In this document: positions 5,881 through 5,974 of the stretch, piece after piece
Position numbering within the stretch: the stretch's first letter is position 1
Layout of the letters: each line of letters opens with the position of its first letter
NCBI GenBank assembly: GCA_007128275.1
Contig: SKXR01000055.1
Coordinates: 1 to 5,974, forward strand
Direction: 5' to 3'
DNA: 5,974 nt
DNA from: Kiritimatiellia bacterium
GTDB lineage: Bacteria > Verrucomicrobiota > Kiritimatiellia > SLAD01
Made by a program: the position numbers and the translations under genes
Notes under the pieces: model-generated
The model's input: only the letters and a program-made list of their open reading frames with translations
Databases searched by the model: none
What the model was told of the DNA's origin: nothing

Positions 5881-5916
5881 CTGCCCGTGAAGATCGCGGC
5901 TCGAGTGGTAGGGCGA
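5872..5916. repeat. Perfect 10-base inverted repeat formed by the feet of hairpins 3 and 4
   Basis: TCGCCCTACC (5872-5881) and GGTAGGGCGA (5907-5916) are exact reverse complements, separated by 25 bases. They are the conserved foot, outer arm and GA of two REP-like hairpins in opposite orientation, so the feet face inward. The pair could alternatively fold as one long stem. Confidence 0.75.
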
Positions 5917-5932
5917 ACCGTCACGGTGAGCC
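5908..5932 (+). repeat. REP-like hairpin 4: inverted partner of hairpin 3
   Basis: GTAG (5908-5911) abuts GGC (5912-5914), which pairs with GCC (5930-5932). GA (5915-5916) faces GA (5928-5929). ACCG (5917-5920) pairs with CGGT (5924-5927) around a TCA loop. Over 27 bases it differs from hairpin 3 at seven positions. Six of these make three compensated pair changes in the inner stem and one is in the loop. Confidence 0.65.
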
Positions 5933-5974
5933 GAGAGCGTAGACGCTGATTGTGAAAGACGACGGTCTCTTCAA
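5924..5974 (+). repeat. 51-base direct repeat, copy B, cut by the window end
   Basis: Partner of 5787-5837 (44 of 51 identical, no gaps). It starts exactly at the 3' arm of the inner stem of hairpin 4 and continues past it for 42 bases. Similarity still holds at the last base of the window, so the true repeat may be longer. Confidence 0.8.

Larger units (their letters stand above)
5806..5974. other. Non-coding repeat region downstream of def
   Basis: No open frame with protein features is visible. The stretch consists of the tail of direct repeat copy A, two inverted REP-like hairpins (5856-5880 and 5908-5932) and direct repeat copy B, which is cut by the window end. No T tract follows any stem, so a classical terminator for def is not evident, though the hairpins could act on the 3' end of its transcript. 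Confidence 0.7.

Noticed and set aside
5872..5916. Factor-independent terminator for def from the perfect 10-base inverted repeat
   Set aside because: The loop is 25 bases, no T tract follows, and the arms are better explained as feet of two REP-like hairpins.
5858..5932. tRNA or small structured RNA gene
   Set aside because: No cloverleaf arms, anticodon context or TTC-like T-loop can be drawn. The pairing is fully accounted for by the two short hairpins.

Overview
The window (5,974 bases, GC-rich) reads as bacterial chromosome. It holds a three-gene minus-strand cluster, a divergent plus-strand peptide deformylase gene, and repeat-rich non-coding flanks at both ends. The deformylase core (the run before and including GLAAQQVG, the EEGCLSFP motif and an acidic insert ahead of the LINP strand) resembles deformylases I remember from the Verrucomicrobiota/Kiritimatiellota/Lentisphaerota group. 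A DUF2723 membrane protein fused to C-terminal TPRs fits that group too. The phylum is an inference from memory, not the result of a search.

Layout: 1-340 has no credible gene. It contains a 21/22-base direct repeat, a 103-base element with paired inverted hairpins, a separate perfect 8-bp hairpin and a short tandem heptamer. 341-3328 (minus) encodes a 995-residue DUF2723-type membrane glycosyltransferase-like protein with a TPR tail. 3485-4396 (minus) encodes a UbiA-superfamily prenyltransferase of the decaprenyl-phosphate phosphoribosyltransferase type. 4393-5145 (minus) encodes a GT2 polyprenol-phosphate mannosyltransferase (DPM1-like) and overlaps the UbiA gene by an ATGA stop/start. An 87-base divergent intergenic region carries a good sigma70-like promoter for def (5233-5805, plus). 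5806-5974 is non-coding and made of repeats, one copy of which runs into the 3' end of def.

The minus-strand genes form a plausible pathway. The GT2 enzyme would load a sugar (probably mannose) onto polyprenyl phosphate on the cytoplasmic face. The UbiA enzyme would make a second polyprenyl-phosphate sugar (phosphoribose). The DUF2723 protein, whose family includes the animal protein O-mannosyltransferase TMEM260, would use a lipid-linked sugar on the outer face of the membrane. Substrate identities are inferred.

The most unusual signal lies in the flanks. Four hairpins (37-59 plus, 113-135 minus, 5856-5880 minus, 5908-5932 plus) share one design: a GGAG or GTAG tetranucleotide at the 5' foot, a 3-4 bp outer stem, a GA/GA internal loop able to form tandem sheared G-A pairs, a short inner stem and a three-base loop. 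Within each pair every stem difference is compensated on the other arm. This is the architecture of REP elements mobilised by RAYT (TnpA-REP) transposases, here as two sub-families in inverted pairs.
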